DNA of 64,000 bases, taken from Sphagnum magellanicum. Its lineage: Eukaryota > Streptophyta > Sphagnopsida > Sphagnales > Sphagnaceae. A program made the position numbers and the translations under genes. The stretch spans positions 4,092,001-4,156,000 of the forward strand of contig CM038919.1 in assembly GCA_021904315.1 (NCBI GenBank), read 5' to 3'. Each line of letters begins with the position of its first letter. Positions within the stretch are counted from its first letter, which is position 1. The notes under the pieces are model-generated. The model was not told the origin of the DNA and ran no database searches. It worked only from the letters and a program-made list of their open reading frames with translations. Shown one piece after another: positions 24,226-36,900 of this stretch.

Positions 24226-26500
24226 TCTGAAGGATAATATGCCCTGTAGTCATGGGTGATTCATAATTATTTTTGCCCCAGAACTTGCTTATATATCAAG
24301 TACACTAATGTGGCCGGTGCTGTTGGCCCAAGTGTGAACCCATTACAAAATAGGGAAACTCAACATGTGAACATTGTTTTGCAATGCATGTATTGATATT
24401 TTTGAACAACCAAATATGAAAGGAAATCATGCTTGAATTGGATGGTAAGCTTTCAAGTGTTACCACGTTCTCAACTAATCTTTCCTTCCAAAACCTAGGC
24501 TTTTGGAATTTATTTGAATTTTCAGCGGCAGAAATCACTTTAAAAACCAATATCTCCCACATTCTAAATCCAAACCTTACCAAATAAATTCCACTAAACC
24601 TTGCTCATCAAGATCTTTCCAACAACACCAAAGGCACATTCCAATTCTTCTGAAATTTTCAGCGACAATTTAATTTACTTTTCATTGAAAAATCATTCAA
24701 TATTCAAAAACTTTTGCACCACAAGTCCAAATCTCATGGAACCAAGCCCATGTACCCCTCCTGAAGCATCCCGGTTTAGTGGATTTCATAACTACAAAAC
24801 AAAACAAGTGGCTTTGCCACAAGATGCTCTGTCTTGAAAATAAGGTATTACATTTAATGATTTAATATGAACTCACTCAAGTTATATTGGATGACAAATT
24901 ATATCGGATGAAAGTTTGTTGGTTTTATTAAAGACCATGAATTTATTTTTTTCACATTTGTATTAAGAAATGAAATTTTCTAACCCTCTTAGAATTCATT
25001 GTGGACATGTAGAAATTGAAACCATAGTTCCATTATCTTTGCTTTAACCATACAAATGAATATAAAATTATAAATAACCATATTTTTTTTAAAAATCCAA
25101 GTTTTCCAAACTTGAATAATGTAGACAATTTTTAGCAGTGTGCATGAAATATTTCGATGTTTGAAACAAAATAATAAATTGAATGGATATAATTTATATG
25201 GAAATATTTTTAATTCTTAGTCTCATTTTCATTTTTTGGCCCATTTTTTCTTGTAAATAGATTCATTTAGTATGTGAGTGTTGTGATTAGATCAATTCAT
25301 GATTATGATTTTTTTTCCATTTGATGATTGCACTTTTACAATAGTTTTTGAAATTAACCACATCTAATGACACAATGTGTTCATCTTTTTTCACTTAGAC
25401 CAAGGTCACGATCTCTTGGTGTTCCTAATTTGGTTGTTTATTTCTTAATGGGTTTCATTTTTAAAAAAAATTCATTAGATTTTTGAGATTTTCTTTTTCA
25501 TTTGATTTATTTTTGCATCTTAATGTTGCACCAAATTGGACAAAATTGTCACAACTAATTTCAATGAAGCTTGTGCAAATGAATTAAAATTCTATCAATG
25601 TTTTTGATACTAATTAAATTTTGTTGTTTTCTTATTTGCAGGAATGAGTTTATTAAATCATAGAAGAATAGGAAGAATTCAACCTACTTAGCTTCTCAAA
25701 AAGTTGATCATCTTCACCATAGGTATCTTCATTGTTGTATGCTTCCATGTTGAGTGTTGTTGTCATTGACATATATGTTTGTCGATGTTTGGTGTTGTTG
25801 TTTGGATGATTGTGGCCATAGACAAATGATGATCATTGATTTTGATAATGCTATGCTGTTGTAGACCATGCTACACCAATTTGGAGGAATGTGATGTGGA
25901 AGAAAGTTTTTGGAGGAATCAAAGATGTAGTTCAAAGGCTTGCAATTTAGAAGAATGAATTGTTCAAGAAGGTTTTCAAAATTACATGCATGTTGTGCTT
26001 GTGTTATGTGTTTGTGAATGCTTCCATGAAACTTGTGTGGGTCTATTGTTGCAATTATTACAAGATTGTGGACTCTTCCATTGCTCCTACATGTGCATGT
26101 TGTCATGATTATTGCAAGATCATAAGCTCCTCCAATTTAGAGGAGTGGATTGTTGCAAAAAAGGTTATAAGTTGGAATTATAAGTTAGCATCAAATTAGC
26201 AAGAGGATTTTTCCAAATGGTAACTAACATTGAATTTTTGCTAAAAATTCCATGGATTTGCTAGATTCAATGATAGCTAAATTAAACACTATCCCTAACT
26301 TATTTTCTCATGCCACATAGACATTTCATGTAGGACTTGATATTACCTAATATTGTATGTGTGAACACAAGGTTAAATTTGTTGGTTATGGCATTGATTT
26401 AACTTTCTTTTACTTGTAAGTGTGGCCCTCCCTTTAGTAGTTTCATATTTTCATGAAGATTTGTTTCACTATTTGAAAGATTATTTAATGAAAAAATTGA
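24226..26500. other. AT-rich spacer between Helitrons and VHA-e
   Basis: Short A/T-rich ORFs only; none has a recognisable domain. A TGTTGT/GATGATT-rich patch lies at 25730-26110. No gene supported. Confidence 0.5.
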
Positions 26501-27025
26501 CTCTAGAGTAAAGTACCTTTCACACCTTCCTTGTTATTCCAATGCACCCAATAATAATAATAATAATATTGATAATAATAAAAAAATCTGGTTGGAAGTA
26601 GGCAAAAATGAAAAACATAAAAAAAAGAGGAGTGAAACGAAATTGGAATTAGAGGATGAAATAAAGAAAGAAAAACTAGGGTCCGAAGAAGAAGACGACG
26701 AATCTTCTGCTGTTGCTGCACTACTCTTCGTTCCAACTTCGTCCATGTCCGTCAACGAGAGGCAGGAGGGGACTCTCTTCGACACTCGGGGGACGAGACG
26801 CACGAGACGTGACGGAACGCGGACGTGGAGCACAAGGGCTTCTCTGATTTTCTGTCTCTGGGTTGTTGTCGTTGTGATTGCTTGCTTGCTTCCCGGATCC
26901 CAAAGATTGATTTCGGGGAGAAGATCAAGACAAGAAGGGAAGAAGGAGAAGAAGCTCATCATCAGACGAGAAGGAGGAGGGGAAGGGAGGGAGAAGCGCG
27001 CAAGGAAGGAAGAAAGGAAGCAGCG
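26501..27025 (+). promoter_or_regulatory. V-ATPase subunit e promoter and 5' leader
   Basis: The stretch holds an (ATA)n run near 26550-26580 and then a purine-rich leader (GAAGAAGG/GGAGGAGG) up to the start codon. An upstream ATG at 26592 opens a 224-codon frame that overlaps the VHA-e start in another frame. It would matter for translation only if transcription begins upstream of it. Confidence 0.5.
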
Positions 27026-28997
27026 ATGGGTTTCTTGGTCATTTCTCTCTACTACCTTCTCACTGCCCTTGTGGGATCATTGCTCGTCAGAGTCTGCTAC
27101 AACAAAGGCAAATCCACTAACATGTAAGAAGATGATCTTTAGGGTTTCAATTCTTCTTCTTCTTCTTCTTCTTCTTCTTCAGCTGCTCTTCTGCGACTCC
27201 GTCTTCTTTTTTCTCTGTTGCTCCTATTCTCAAAATTTTCCCAATTTCTCTATATATATTTTCTAGTGTTTGTTTCTATTGATCTAGTTCTCTCTTGCTT
27301 CTTCTTGCTTCAGATTTCTCCATGGTGCATTCACTTCAGATTTTAGGGTTTGTTTTCGATCTCCTCCTCCTCCTCCTCATCTTTTCTCAAGTCTGGAAAT
27401 TTCATACTTGATGGTGGGTCTGGTTCTCTCTTGCTTCTTCTTACTTCAGATTTTTCCATGTGCATTCTCTTCACATTTAGGCTCAGTTTTCCAATCTCCT
27501 TCTCTTTTTCTCCAGTCTGGAATTTTCACTCTTGATGGTGTCTGTGAAGAAGAAGGTTGATTGTGTTAGTATGCTGCCAGTCTTGATCATGCTCATCTTA
27601 ATCCTGCTGATTATTGCTTGTGCTTTCATACAGGCTGCTTCTTTGTTGTTTGTTTGCTTGTGTGGTATGTCTGAATTGAAAGCAGCCTACATTTTAGAGT
27701 TTGTGCCCATTTTGAAACTTTCTTCAGAGCTCTGATGTTAAGCAGCCTACATTCTAGGGTTTGTGCCCATTTTGAAACTTTCTTAAGAGCAATTGCAAAG
27801 CTAATGTTAAGTGAACTACATTTTAGGGTTTGTGCCAATTTTGAAACGTTCTTCAGAGCAATTACAGAGCTGGTGTTTGTCTTTTGCAACAAACCAAAGT
27901 TGTTTCAGAAATTTTGATTTCCATGTCTGATTTGTTTTGGGAATGGTCTGTGGAATGAATGTGTGTGACAGGCTCCACATTACGCTGGTGATTACTGCTG
28001 TCATCTCTTGCTGGCTCATGTACGTAAAAGAAAATACCCCTTCACAGTTCTCATGACTATATCAGCAGATTTCATCAGAATAGTTACTTGTTTTCTTCCT
28101 TGCTTTTACAGGGAGCAAGCTAAAACTGAAATGAAGGGCTTACCTTCACAAGCTTGCTTGTTGCAGAATGAATGGGGATATACTATTGACTGTTTCTTTT
28201 TTCTTCATTAGCTTATAACTCTTAGTGCTAGCTAACAAACATCATATTCAAGTCTTCCTGTTTGCTTCTTGAAATTTGTGACAAAAAACTGAGGATACAG
28301 ATTTTGTATAATACTTTTTTCCTCTCAGTAATTTTTCTGTTTTTGGTGAAATTTTGCATCCTGGCAACAAAAAAAAAGCCCTTGTGACATGTACAAAGGC
28401 TTTTTCAGGAAAAAATGGCACATTGTTGCCACATTCTGAGGAATTCTTCTTTGAAATCATCATCATTAGACAGTAGGTTCTAGCATGTCACCAACATATA
28501 GCCCAATTCCTAAACTTTTCTACTTGGACTGATTATTGTATACATATCTACAACCCACCATTGGTTGGGAGCTGATGAATTCAGTGGGTAGTAGTCATGG
28601 CATATTGTCACTACTATTCATGATGAAGGTGGCAATGGTCTGGCACTTTGTGAGTGACTCTCATAAGGTTATGACTGAACTCGTTGCCATGTTAGCCTTC
28701 AAATGGTCATTGCAGAAATTAGTCTACAATGACATAGATCAATTATTATGTATGCATCTACGTCCACCCACTGTTGGGAGCTGATGAAAGTCAGTGGGTA
28801 GTCATTGTCGTGGCTCAGTGCTGCTATTCCTCATGAAGAAAGATTTGTCTGCTGCAATTTCATGGATATGGTTATTTTCTGTAACATATGAAGGTGTTAA
28901 CTCATAGCTGTGGAAACAAAAATGCAGGTGGGCAATAGTATGGCTATCCCAATGGAAGCCCCTGATCAATCCTATACTGAAAGCTGAAGGTGAATAG
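27026..28997 (+). CDS. VHA-e: V-type proton ATPase subunit e (VHA-e), 3 exons
   Basis: Subunit e is a small membrane protein of the V0 sector of the vacuolar/endomembrane proton pump. Exons are 27026-27123, 27972-28019 and 28928-28997. All introns are GT-AG and each junction splits an ATG codon in phase 2. The product is 71 aa, the normal plant size (about 70). It starts MGFLV, has a first membrane helix (about residues 4-23), a short basic loop CYNKGKSTN, a second helix LHITLVITAVISCWLMWAIV (about 34-53), and the conserved tail QWKPLINPIL ending in KAEGE. This matches the plant family pattern (PSTNLLHLTLVITA…MNPLIVPIL). No disruption is visible. Introns 1 (848 bp) and 2 (908 bp) each contain local duplications. 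Confidence 0.95.
27139..27147 (+). promoter_or_regulatory. TTAGGGTTT motif at the start of VHA-e intron 1
   Basis: An inverted telo-box lies 15 bases into the first intron, and a second copy is at 27343-27351. Motifs in the first intron near the 5' end of plant genes often contribute to expression. This is inference from position. Confidence 0.4.
27680..27862. repeat. Three tandem copies of a 50-65-bp unit in VHA-e intron 1
   Basis: The sequence CTACATT(T/C)TAGxGTTTGTGCC followed by xATTTTGAAAC and TTCTTxAGAGC recurs at about 27687, 27745 and 27815. Confidence 0.85.
28536..28808. repeat. Duplicated segment in VHA-e intron 2
   Basis: About 70 bases containing GGGAGCTGATGAAxxTCAGTGGGTAGT occur at 28536-28606 and again, diverged, at 28745-28813. 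Confidence 0.7.
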
Positions 28998-30600
28998 GGA
29001 GATGATGAGGAAAGAAAGAAAGAAAATCGTTTGCTGGTGTGTATCTGACAAATTACGAGTATGACATTTTGCATATTGCAATTGTTTTGACTTTAGAACA
29101 GGAGAGGTGTTGTTTTGCAGTACTAGAATGTGGAGACTTCTTCATGCTGGCAATCATGTTTATGTTATGCTAAATCTTGTACTCTTCAACATTGTCAAAA
29201 CTCCCATATGTTTGAAATTCATTTCCCAATCTCATCATAGGCAAACCCAAAAAAAAGGTGATATCTAATGAGAATGTCTTTTAAGTATTTCACACATTTG
29301 TCTTTGGAGATTGTCCATGGCACTGTCCATCATCACTCTAAGCTTGATTGATGATCAAAAGTCTCAACTCCAAGGTTTGAAATGGTGTTGGCTAAACCTG
29401 CTTTCCAATGAGAAACAAGATCAGCCAGATGGGTGCAGCTTATGCTGCCTCATCCTCGCAGAGGCTGCTGAAACATGGTAAGTAATGATTTTTGTACTTC
29501 TGATTCAAACACTGATGATTGCATTGGTGTGTCCCAGTTGTCTTTGTAGCCTCTGAATTGAGATTAGTAGACCATGGGCTATTGAATGACCTGGGAACAT
29601 CACAAGCAGGGAAAAAAAACCTTTAGTAACATCCTATTGGCACAATTGACCCCTGCCTGTTCTACATCCATGATCTTAGAATGTCCCAGCTGTGTGACCC
29701 ATTTCAGTGTAGAAGGATAGAAAAGAAAAGGGTGGCTACTTTCTTTATTCTACACTGAAATGGGCAAATAATTATGTCATCACAAATGCCTGATGGAAAT
29801 ATATCCTAAGTGTATCACAAGATAAATTTATTTTTGGCTTCAATAAATTGATTTTTTTTGCATATTGATTAAAGATCCCAACTTCTACGTTAAGCAGATG
29901 ACTTTCTCTTGTATTCTTTAATACCATGCCTACATCCATAGAAAATAACATTTCAATTGATTATCATGAACTTTGTTACCTACCATACGCAAACCAATTT
30001 GTACAATTAAAATAATGGTGTTTGTTTATATGTTTGAAATGTTCCTACTTATTTACAAACCTTCCCAATGCTTCTTCAATTCTACCAATAAAATTGTACG
30101 TACTTCCATCCTATACACATAATAAGGTCAATGTTTTTGATGTCCAAGGAATTCAATGAATTCCAATTGAAAAGGTTTGAGTTGCTTTGAATCTAAGAAA
30201 TAAAATCCCTTATTCATGATATTCACAAAGGAGGAAAAACTCAATGCTACATTGTTTTGTGGGACTAAATAACATCCTCTTTGCAAATTGTGTATTTTTA
30301 TCAACAAATTTAGTTTCAAAATGGTCTATTAGGCCACGATTTATTCAATTGTGAAGCAACAACAAGGAGGAAGAACTAGATGTTGTTTTGTGGGACAAGA
30401 GAACATCATCTTTTAGGATTGTATCAGGGTTGTAGTTTCAAAATAATATATTAAATTATAAATAACTTATTACAAAAATTCATGTTAAATTTTGCACTTT
30501 GATCATTTTTTTTTGCCTTGTAAGGTTGGATGTGAATTGGAATTGGATGACCATATAATATTTCAAAGGGTTGTTCAAGTTGCCATGCCATGGTGAAAAA
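28998..30600. other. Spacer after VHA-e
   Basis: It includes the VHA-e 3' UTR, whose end could not be placed. A foldback lies at 29698-29764. No coding region is supported. Confidence 0.5.
29698..29764. repeat. Foldback of about 67 bp
   Basis: The left arm CCCATTTCAGTGTAGAA and the right arm TTCTACACTGAAATGGG are perfect inverted copies of 17 bp. Partly paired purine/pyrimidine tracts (GGATAGAAAAG / CTTTCTTTA) extend inwards. It could be a tiny inverted-repeat element or a hairpin transcript. Confidence 0.8.
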
Positions 30601-33065
30601 TAGTGTATTCCATTTATTTTGTGACTAATTAATTATATAAAATATTAATCATAAATGATTGAATATTAACTATCAATTATTAAATATCAACTAATTAATG
30701 TACTAAGTTTAAGTACCTACATGTGTTTACAAGTAGCATGTAAGTAGTTTATTAAACTTTATAAGCACCTACTAGGTGTAATATCCCTAACCTAGGGCCT
30801 ACTAGCTGTGAATTTAAGTTTGGTATGTACTTTGAGCAAAATAAAGTTGTAGGTTAAATATTCAAATTAGTATGGTTGATTTGATTAAGTGTTAAATCAT
30901 AATGATTAATTTGACTAATTATAAATCATAATGGTCATTCAGTATGGTCAATTTGACTAAACCTTGGTCATTTTGATGGACCTTTGACCTTTTTGATCAA
31001 ATGTTTGATTTGTCCCATGGTTAAAAAGGTCATAGTTAAATGTCTTAGTCAAAAGTAATTCATGTTTTTCATGTATTAAGCCTTTAGTTAAAACTACCAT
31101 CCCCCTTGGTCAATGTAGACATTTTAGTTAAGTTGAACATTTTGAAAAGTCACGTTTTCTTAAAATGAACATAAGTTAAATTTAAAGGTTAAATTTTAAT
31201 TAAACCTAAAAATTAAATTTAGTTAAACATGGTTAAAATTAATTTAACCTAGGTTGAACCTTTGGGTTAAACCTAAGATAAATTTAGTTAAACACAACTA
31301 AATGTAGGTAATCTTAGTTTAATTTAAAAGCTAAACCTAAAGGTTAAACATAAATTAAACTTAGGTTAATCTTAACTTCAACCTAAAAGTTAACCATAAG
31401 TTAAATATAATTTGGTTAAACTTAAAAGATAAATTTATATTAAATTTAAATTAATCTTAGAGGTTAAATATAGACTAAGCCCAAAGGCTAAATTTAGAAA
31501 TTAATTTGAAAGGTTAAACCTAATGTGAATGTATTTTAATATTGATTCTAAAAATTAAAAAATTAATGGCATGATATTAGAGTAAATTTATTTTTGTGGT
31601 TCTCGTTTAAAATCAGTCACAATTGGTTATTGTAAGTTATTTTAATTTCATTTTTTTGCGCTACCTTTGGAAATTTAAAATAAAATAAAATAAAATAAAA
31701 ATAATCTTGTTGCTAATTATAATTATGAACATATTGATCCTAATTGCATGCATTTAACCAACAAATTTTTTTCATATAAAAATTTCCTAGCTTGTTGATG
31801 TGTTTAATTCATTTTGTTATTTGGTTGGAGATGGTTTTGAAATCAAACCACATCCCATAGTCATGTAATTATGAGTTGCATGACATGACCTAGTCATGTA
31901 ATCATGTAGTTGTAAACATGACTAAGTCGTGTTACATGATTAAAGACATGATTACATGATTACATGATTAAAACCTAATCATAGTTGCAAAAATTTCCAA
32001 GTCATGGATGTTACCTTTTGGTTTTATGTTTTCAAGTTGTGTTTTTGTCTTGTCATTGACACCACCTTTTATTGTAGCATTTTAAATTAACAAAAAGGTG
32101 TCTTGTTTTTATACTACACATGAATGCAAAAATTTGGCCAACAATCAAGTTAAACAACTATTACATGTGGAATAGGAGGAAGGTGTTGAAGAAGGTGCAA
32201 TTTTCATTTCCTTGCCTTTGGCGTTTAAATTCCAATAAATTTTTATATTGTCTTTTTTTTTCAAAGAAAATTAATGTTTATAGTTTTCTTTGATTCATTG
32301 CATGAAATCATGATTATTTGATTAAAAAACTAGACCAAAAAATAATCATTTTGATATTTGATCAATTTGACCATTTAACCATACTTGACAAGTTAATTTG
32401 AACATGTCCAGCTTGATTAATGGTTTTTTGATTGGCCATAAAATGGTTTTTTTTGATTAGTCAAATCAAACAAAAAATTGGGTAACTAGAAAAATATAAT
32501 TAAAAAAATAGTTCAAATTTTAAATATAAAAATTTAATAAATATATAAATATATAATACCTACCTACCCACCATTGCTTCCTACCTACATATCAACAACC
32601 CATCTAAGTATTATATGTTTACACACATGTACAAAATATATATACGAATATACATATTTCACATAATATATGTTGAAATATGTATGGATTCACACTAATG
32701 TTTTAGCCATTAAACCATCACACCATTTTGTAAAACAATATGATACCAAATGTATTTACATGTTTGTTTGAAGTTCCATGAATTTTTTTGTGAATTTGTA
32801 TAACAACATTTGAATTTCAATTTTTTTCATAAGTAGATAAGTAGATACCCAACTAGGTAAATAGGTAAGTACACATGCCTAACTATTTATGTTTTTAGAT
32901 GTACATATTTATTTATGTAAAATATAGTAGGTAGGTTTGTAGTTGATAGATTGATCAACAAGTAGATAAATAAATAGGTAGGTAGAAAATATTTAGGTAA
33001 GTAGGTAAATAGGACAAATGTATCTATATGTTAGGTAAATAGGTAAGTAGCTTAGTAGGCATAAC
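30600..33065. repeat. AT-rich low-complexity block with GGTTAAA and GTAGG phrases
   Basis: From about 31130 to 31530 short variants of GGTTAAACCTAA/TAAGTTAAA follow one another without a fixed period. At 31860-31990 ACATGATTACATGATTA phrases recur. At 32560-32600 the plus strand is CCTACC-rich and at 32830-33060 it is GGTAGG-rich, giving opposite-sense low-complexity arms. There is no gene. Confidence 0.65.
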
Positions 33066-33665
33066 CAGTAAATTAACTAACCAAATTAATATGGTCAATT
33101 TAACTAAACATGACCATTTAATATGGCCGATTTGACTAGGCCATGGGCATCTTCATGGACCATTAGAAACAATTGTCTTTTTTGACTAGATGTATGACTT
33201 AACATTTGTTCAAAATAGTCATTTTGGTCAAAAGAACCTACCAAAAAAACCATGTGCATTTCATGGCCCATGCTTTTAGTCAAAGCATACATTTTTTTGG
33301 TCAATACGAACACTTTAGTCAAATTAAACCTTTTGAAAAACCATGATTTTTTATAGTGATTACATTGTAATTTAAATAGTGGATTTACTAATTTTGAATT
33401 TTTGTTTGTTGCATTGTAAAGAGTGGTGAATTTTTTTGTGTTTTGTGTTTTTACTTTACTTTTGTCCATAATAAAGGTTTTTTTTCATAAAAGACATGAT
33501 AAGTTAGCACATTTGTGCTTTCAATCAAGATGGTGAAATGTTTTTAAGGTTAAGGGTTTTGTTTTTTTTTGTTGTTTCATTCAATAATGGTAGATAATAA
33601 CTTGAAAATTTGTTGCTTTTGATTAACTTGTAAGAAACTTTTCAATCATCAACTATTCAAATAGA

Positions 33666-34314
33666 GGGTGGGTGCAAGAATGAGTGGACCAATGGGATAT
33701 AAGAAATCACCACTTTTTTAGTCCAAAACAAGGATATTTTTTGTGGGTTAAAGTGAATTACAAAGATTAATCATTGGTTCTTTAGGCATGTTTTTCATTT
33801 AATTTAATTAAGGCCCATTTAGAGGTCCCTTTTCTTAATACATGTGCACAAAAATAATCGAAAAACCTTTTTTAAAAAATATTTTATGAACTTTTGAAAA
33901 AACCTTTTTTTTAAATTTGTTTAAAAGTCCATAGGTAAAATCTTACAAATGGCATCATGCAAAGCTTTTCAAACTTAGTTTTTTTAATGTGTTATCTAAC
34001 CAAAATCAAGACCCTAACTAACACATCATAAATGATCGAACCATTTGAAAGTCCATATAAAAAATTATTGTCAATATTACAATTCATAATGTTTGATTTT
34101 GAAATTCTATATCTCTTGTGTTTTTTTGAATATGGAAATCTAATAAATGGAATAAAAAAAATTCAAAATGGTATTCTTAAACAAAGTCCTTATATATTTT
34201 AAAAAAACATTTACCTATCAAATATGGTCAATAGAATGACAAGCACTTTGTAGAATTTTCCAAAACATAAAAAAATTGGTCCACTCATTCTTACACTCAT
34301 TCTTACACCCACCC
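33666..34314. mobile_element. Inverted-repeat element (MITE-like), 649 bp
   Basis: The left end reads GGGTGGGTGCAAGAATGAG and then TGGACCAAT. The complement of the right end reads GGGTGGGTGTAAGAATGAG, a second TAAGAATGAGTG, and then GACCAATT. The terminal repeat is therefore about 28 bp with one mismatch, plus a 12-bp duplication inside the right arm. A TA lies 2 bases outside the left arm and directly outside the right arm, which hints at a mariner-type target site. The interior is AT-rich and non-coding. Confidence 0.7.
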
Positions 34315-35640
34315 TAAAGTAAACAAGTATTTTTCATGTGTCCTTTGTTCCTTATTTAAGAGGTCATCATTTGTTCAATCTTTTTCCTTGTCATGTAACA
34401 TTCTGCATTACCTTTCACCCACATATCCCAATCCCCAAAATGATAGTGATGAATTTTACAACTCCTTCCAACAAAATGCATATTGCATTTAATGTTACTA
34501 AACCTAGTCCTTTCATATCATTTGCAAGATGTGCAAATAGTAATATTGTTGAGATCTTGTAACAAATTCCTAATGAATGTGGAAAATAGATGTCAATTGA
34601 TGTTGGTGGGGATGATGAATACATTTTGGAGTTGTTCATGGCTTGAAAAAACAAGTTGTTACTTGGAAACCTCATTCTTAAAACTCCCCCAAATGGGCAT
34701 TCTTCCAAGCGAACAATAACCAACATCTTGATTATGAGTAAAACCATATTATCATATGCTTAGTCTACCATAATGAGGTGGTTGGCCCATAAATTCTAAC
34801 CTTGCACATTAAGTATTGCAAAGGGTTAATTTCATACCACAAATATAATGGCATAACAACCATGAAAAAACACATTGATGTTGATCACCAAGTCTTGTAT
34901 GTAGGTTATGTGAAAGAGGTGGTTGATGCCAACCCCACTAGAGTTTAAGAACTCACCACAATCAAAAGACCCCATGGACCATGAATTGTGATATTGTTTG
35001 TCATTAAGGGGTTTTTGCCATTGATGATTATTGAATTAATTTGGTTACATAGGTTGGCATACAAGTTGTGCCCATGAGTGGCATGTTTCCATTTAGGAAA
35101 ATATTTGTGGAAGAAATGTTTTAAAACTTGGTTCAAAATTTTTTGGTCAAACATGTCTAGCCTACATTTACTTTATGTTTATTTGCAACCTTTAACTTCT
35201 GGATGTCAAAAGGAGCACATGACATATTCATTATGAAAAAAGGGTGTTTTGCAACTAGCTTTGCAATTCAATTTTTGAGTTGAATCAGACATTTGCAATT
35301 CACTGTATTTATATGCTGTGAGTGCTATCGGACAAGTTGCAAGAGTTGCAACTCATCGTATATATGGTGCAACTCATTACAACTCAATTACAACTTTGTT
35401 GCAACAGCTCCTTTTCAACTATTATGCAACTCCCCTATGATTACAATCATAATGTCATGTTGATGTCATTTTTCATCCATCCATCAAAATTTAACACATG
35501 GCATTATGAAGATTTTTCATGATTTTTTTGAAATATTGATATCCATCATCCATTATGATTATTCATTTTAAATGGTCTTGGATTATAATATGTGGCACGA
35601 TCAAAAGTTGCCACATGGCATATTCATTGAATTTTGGAAA

Positions 35641-35680
<40 letters not shown>

Positions 35681-36900
35681 AAGGTTAGTACATAGCCATA
35701 GGTAGGTTAGTTGATATAACTCCAACCTACTTATTTACTTAACTATTTGTTTATTATTTAAGTAGGTAAAAAAGTAGGTGAACTAAAGAGCAGTCACATA
35801 AGTTTTTAAATTTGTTATGTGTTTTGCTTTTAGGGTTAAACTTTTATGAGCTCATCCCAACATGGCACATGTATTTTAATATGAGAATGCAAGAGGAAAC
35901 ACCTCCTTTATATAATTTGTGAAATGAAATATTGAAGACAAAACATATGGGTTAAATCTTTTAGGGGCACCCTAGTTGTAATTGAATTTTAATTATATAA
36001 AAAAAGTTCTCAAATGTTTTTTGTTTGATTTTAATTTTGAAATTAATTTGAAATTTATAATTAATCATTTGACATAATTATTTGGAATTTTTTTTGAATT
36101 AAATATATGATAATTAATTATTTAAATTTATTGTATGAATTAATTAATATAATTCAGATAATTAATTATCAGAATAAATATTAGATGATTAATTATTTAA
36201 ATAAATATTAGATAATTAATTATGTTGATAATTGATGATCTGAATTCAAATAAAATTCAATAATTATTCACTTACATTAACAAAGTTTGTTATCTGAAAT
36301 TATTTGAATGAATTAATTAAATTTATATAATTAATTATTGACTCTAAATAATTAGTTATTAAATAAATAATTAATTAATATCTGACTGAATTAAATATTA
36401 ATTAATCAAATTTGATTAATGAATTCATATGAATAGTTTATTATTTAGTTTACTTAATTAGTTCACGGTAATTAAGTATATTACATATTAATTACTAATT
36501 TAAAAAATAGTAACCAATATTTCATTTTAAAATATTAAATAATAAACATGAATTTGAATAGAAGACATTGAGGTATATAAAGACATATTCATATGTGCAC
36601 CCTTATTGAATGTTTAATATAATATACACATTGGTTTTAATTTCAATTCAAAAATAAATTTTCACCTTTCATGAATTCATGAAATTCTATGGTTTGATAT
36701 GTATGTATACCAACATAATATTGTGAATTCCAATGTAGTGAAATATTATCAGCACAACAATTGAACATTAATCACAAAAAATAGGACTATAATATTTACT
36801 ACATTAATTAATTTTAGTTATTTAGATAATTATGAAAATGAATTATTTTAATTAATTAATTAATTCAATAAAAGAATCGGCTTGTATCAATGAAACATTT
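34315..36900. other. AT-rich spacer
   Basis: Contains a dispersed repeat (35228-35490), a (TA)n microsatellite at 35644-35678 followed by GGTAGGTTAG, and a nearly pure A/T stretch at about 36000-36560 built of ATAATTAATTA-like phrases. No supported gene. Confidence 0.55.
35228..35490 (+). repeat. Dispersed GTTGCAAC-rich repeat, copy A
   Basis: It starts ATTATGAAAAAAGGGTGTTTTG and runs through many TTGCAACT phrases to GATGTCATTTTTCATCCATC. An inverted copy of about 270 bp lies at 61233-61503. Both copies can be read as similar short peptides (MQLPYDYNHNVMLMSFFIH), but these have no known family and probably reflect nucleotide conservation. Confidence 0.85.

Noticed and set aside
26592-27266. 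224-codon plus-strand ORF, the longest in the window
   Set aside because: It spans the purine-rich leader, exon 1 and intron 1 of VHA-e in another frame. Its Lys/Glu/Arg- and Leu-rich ends are direct readings of GAA/GGA and CTT repeats.
34415-34747. 110-codon minus-strand ORF overlapping plus-strand ORFs
   Set aside because: Overlapping frames on both strands in AT-rich DNA, without motif or conserved block.
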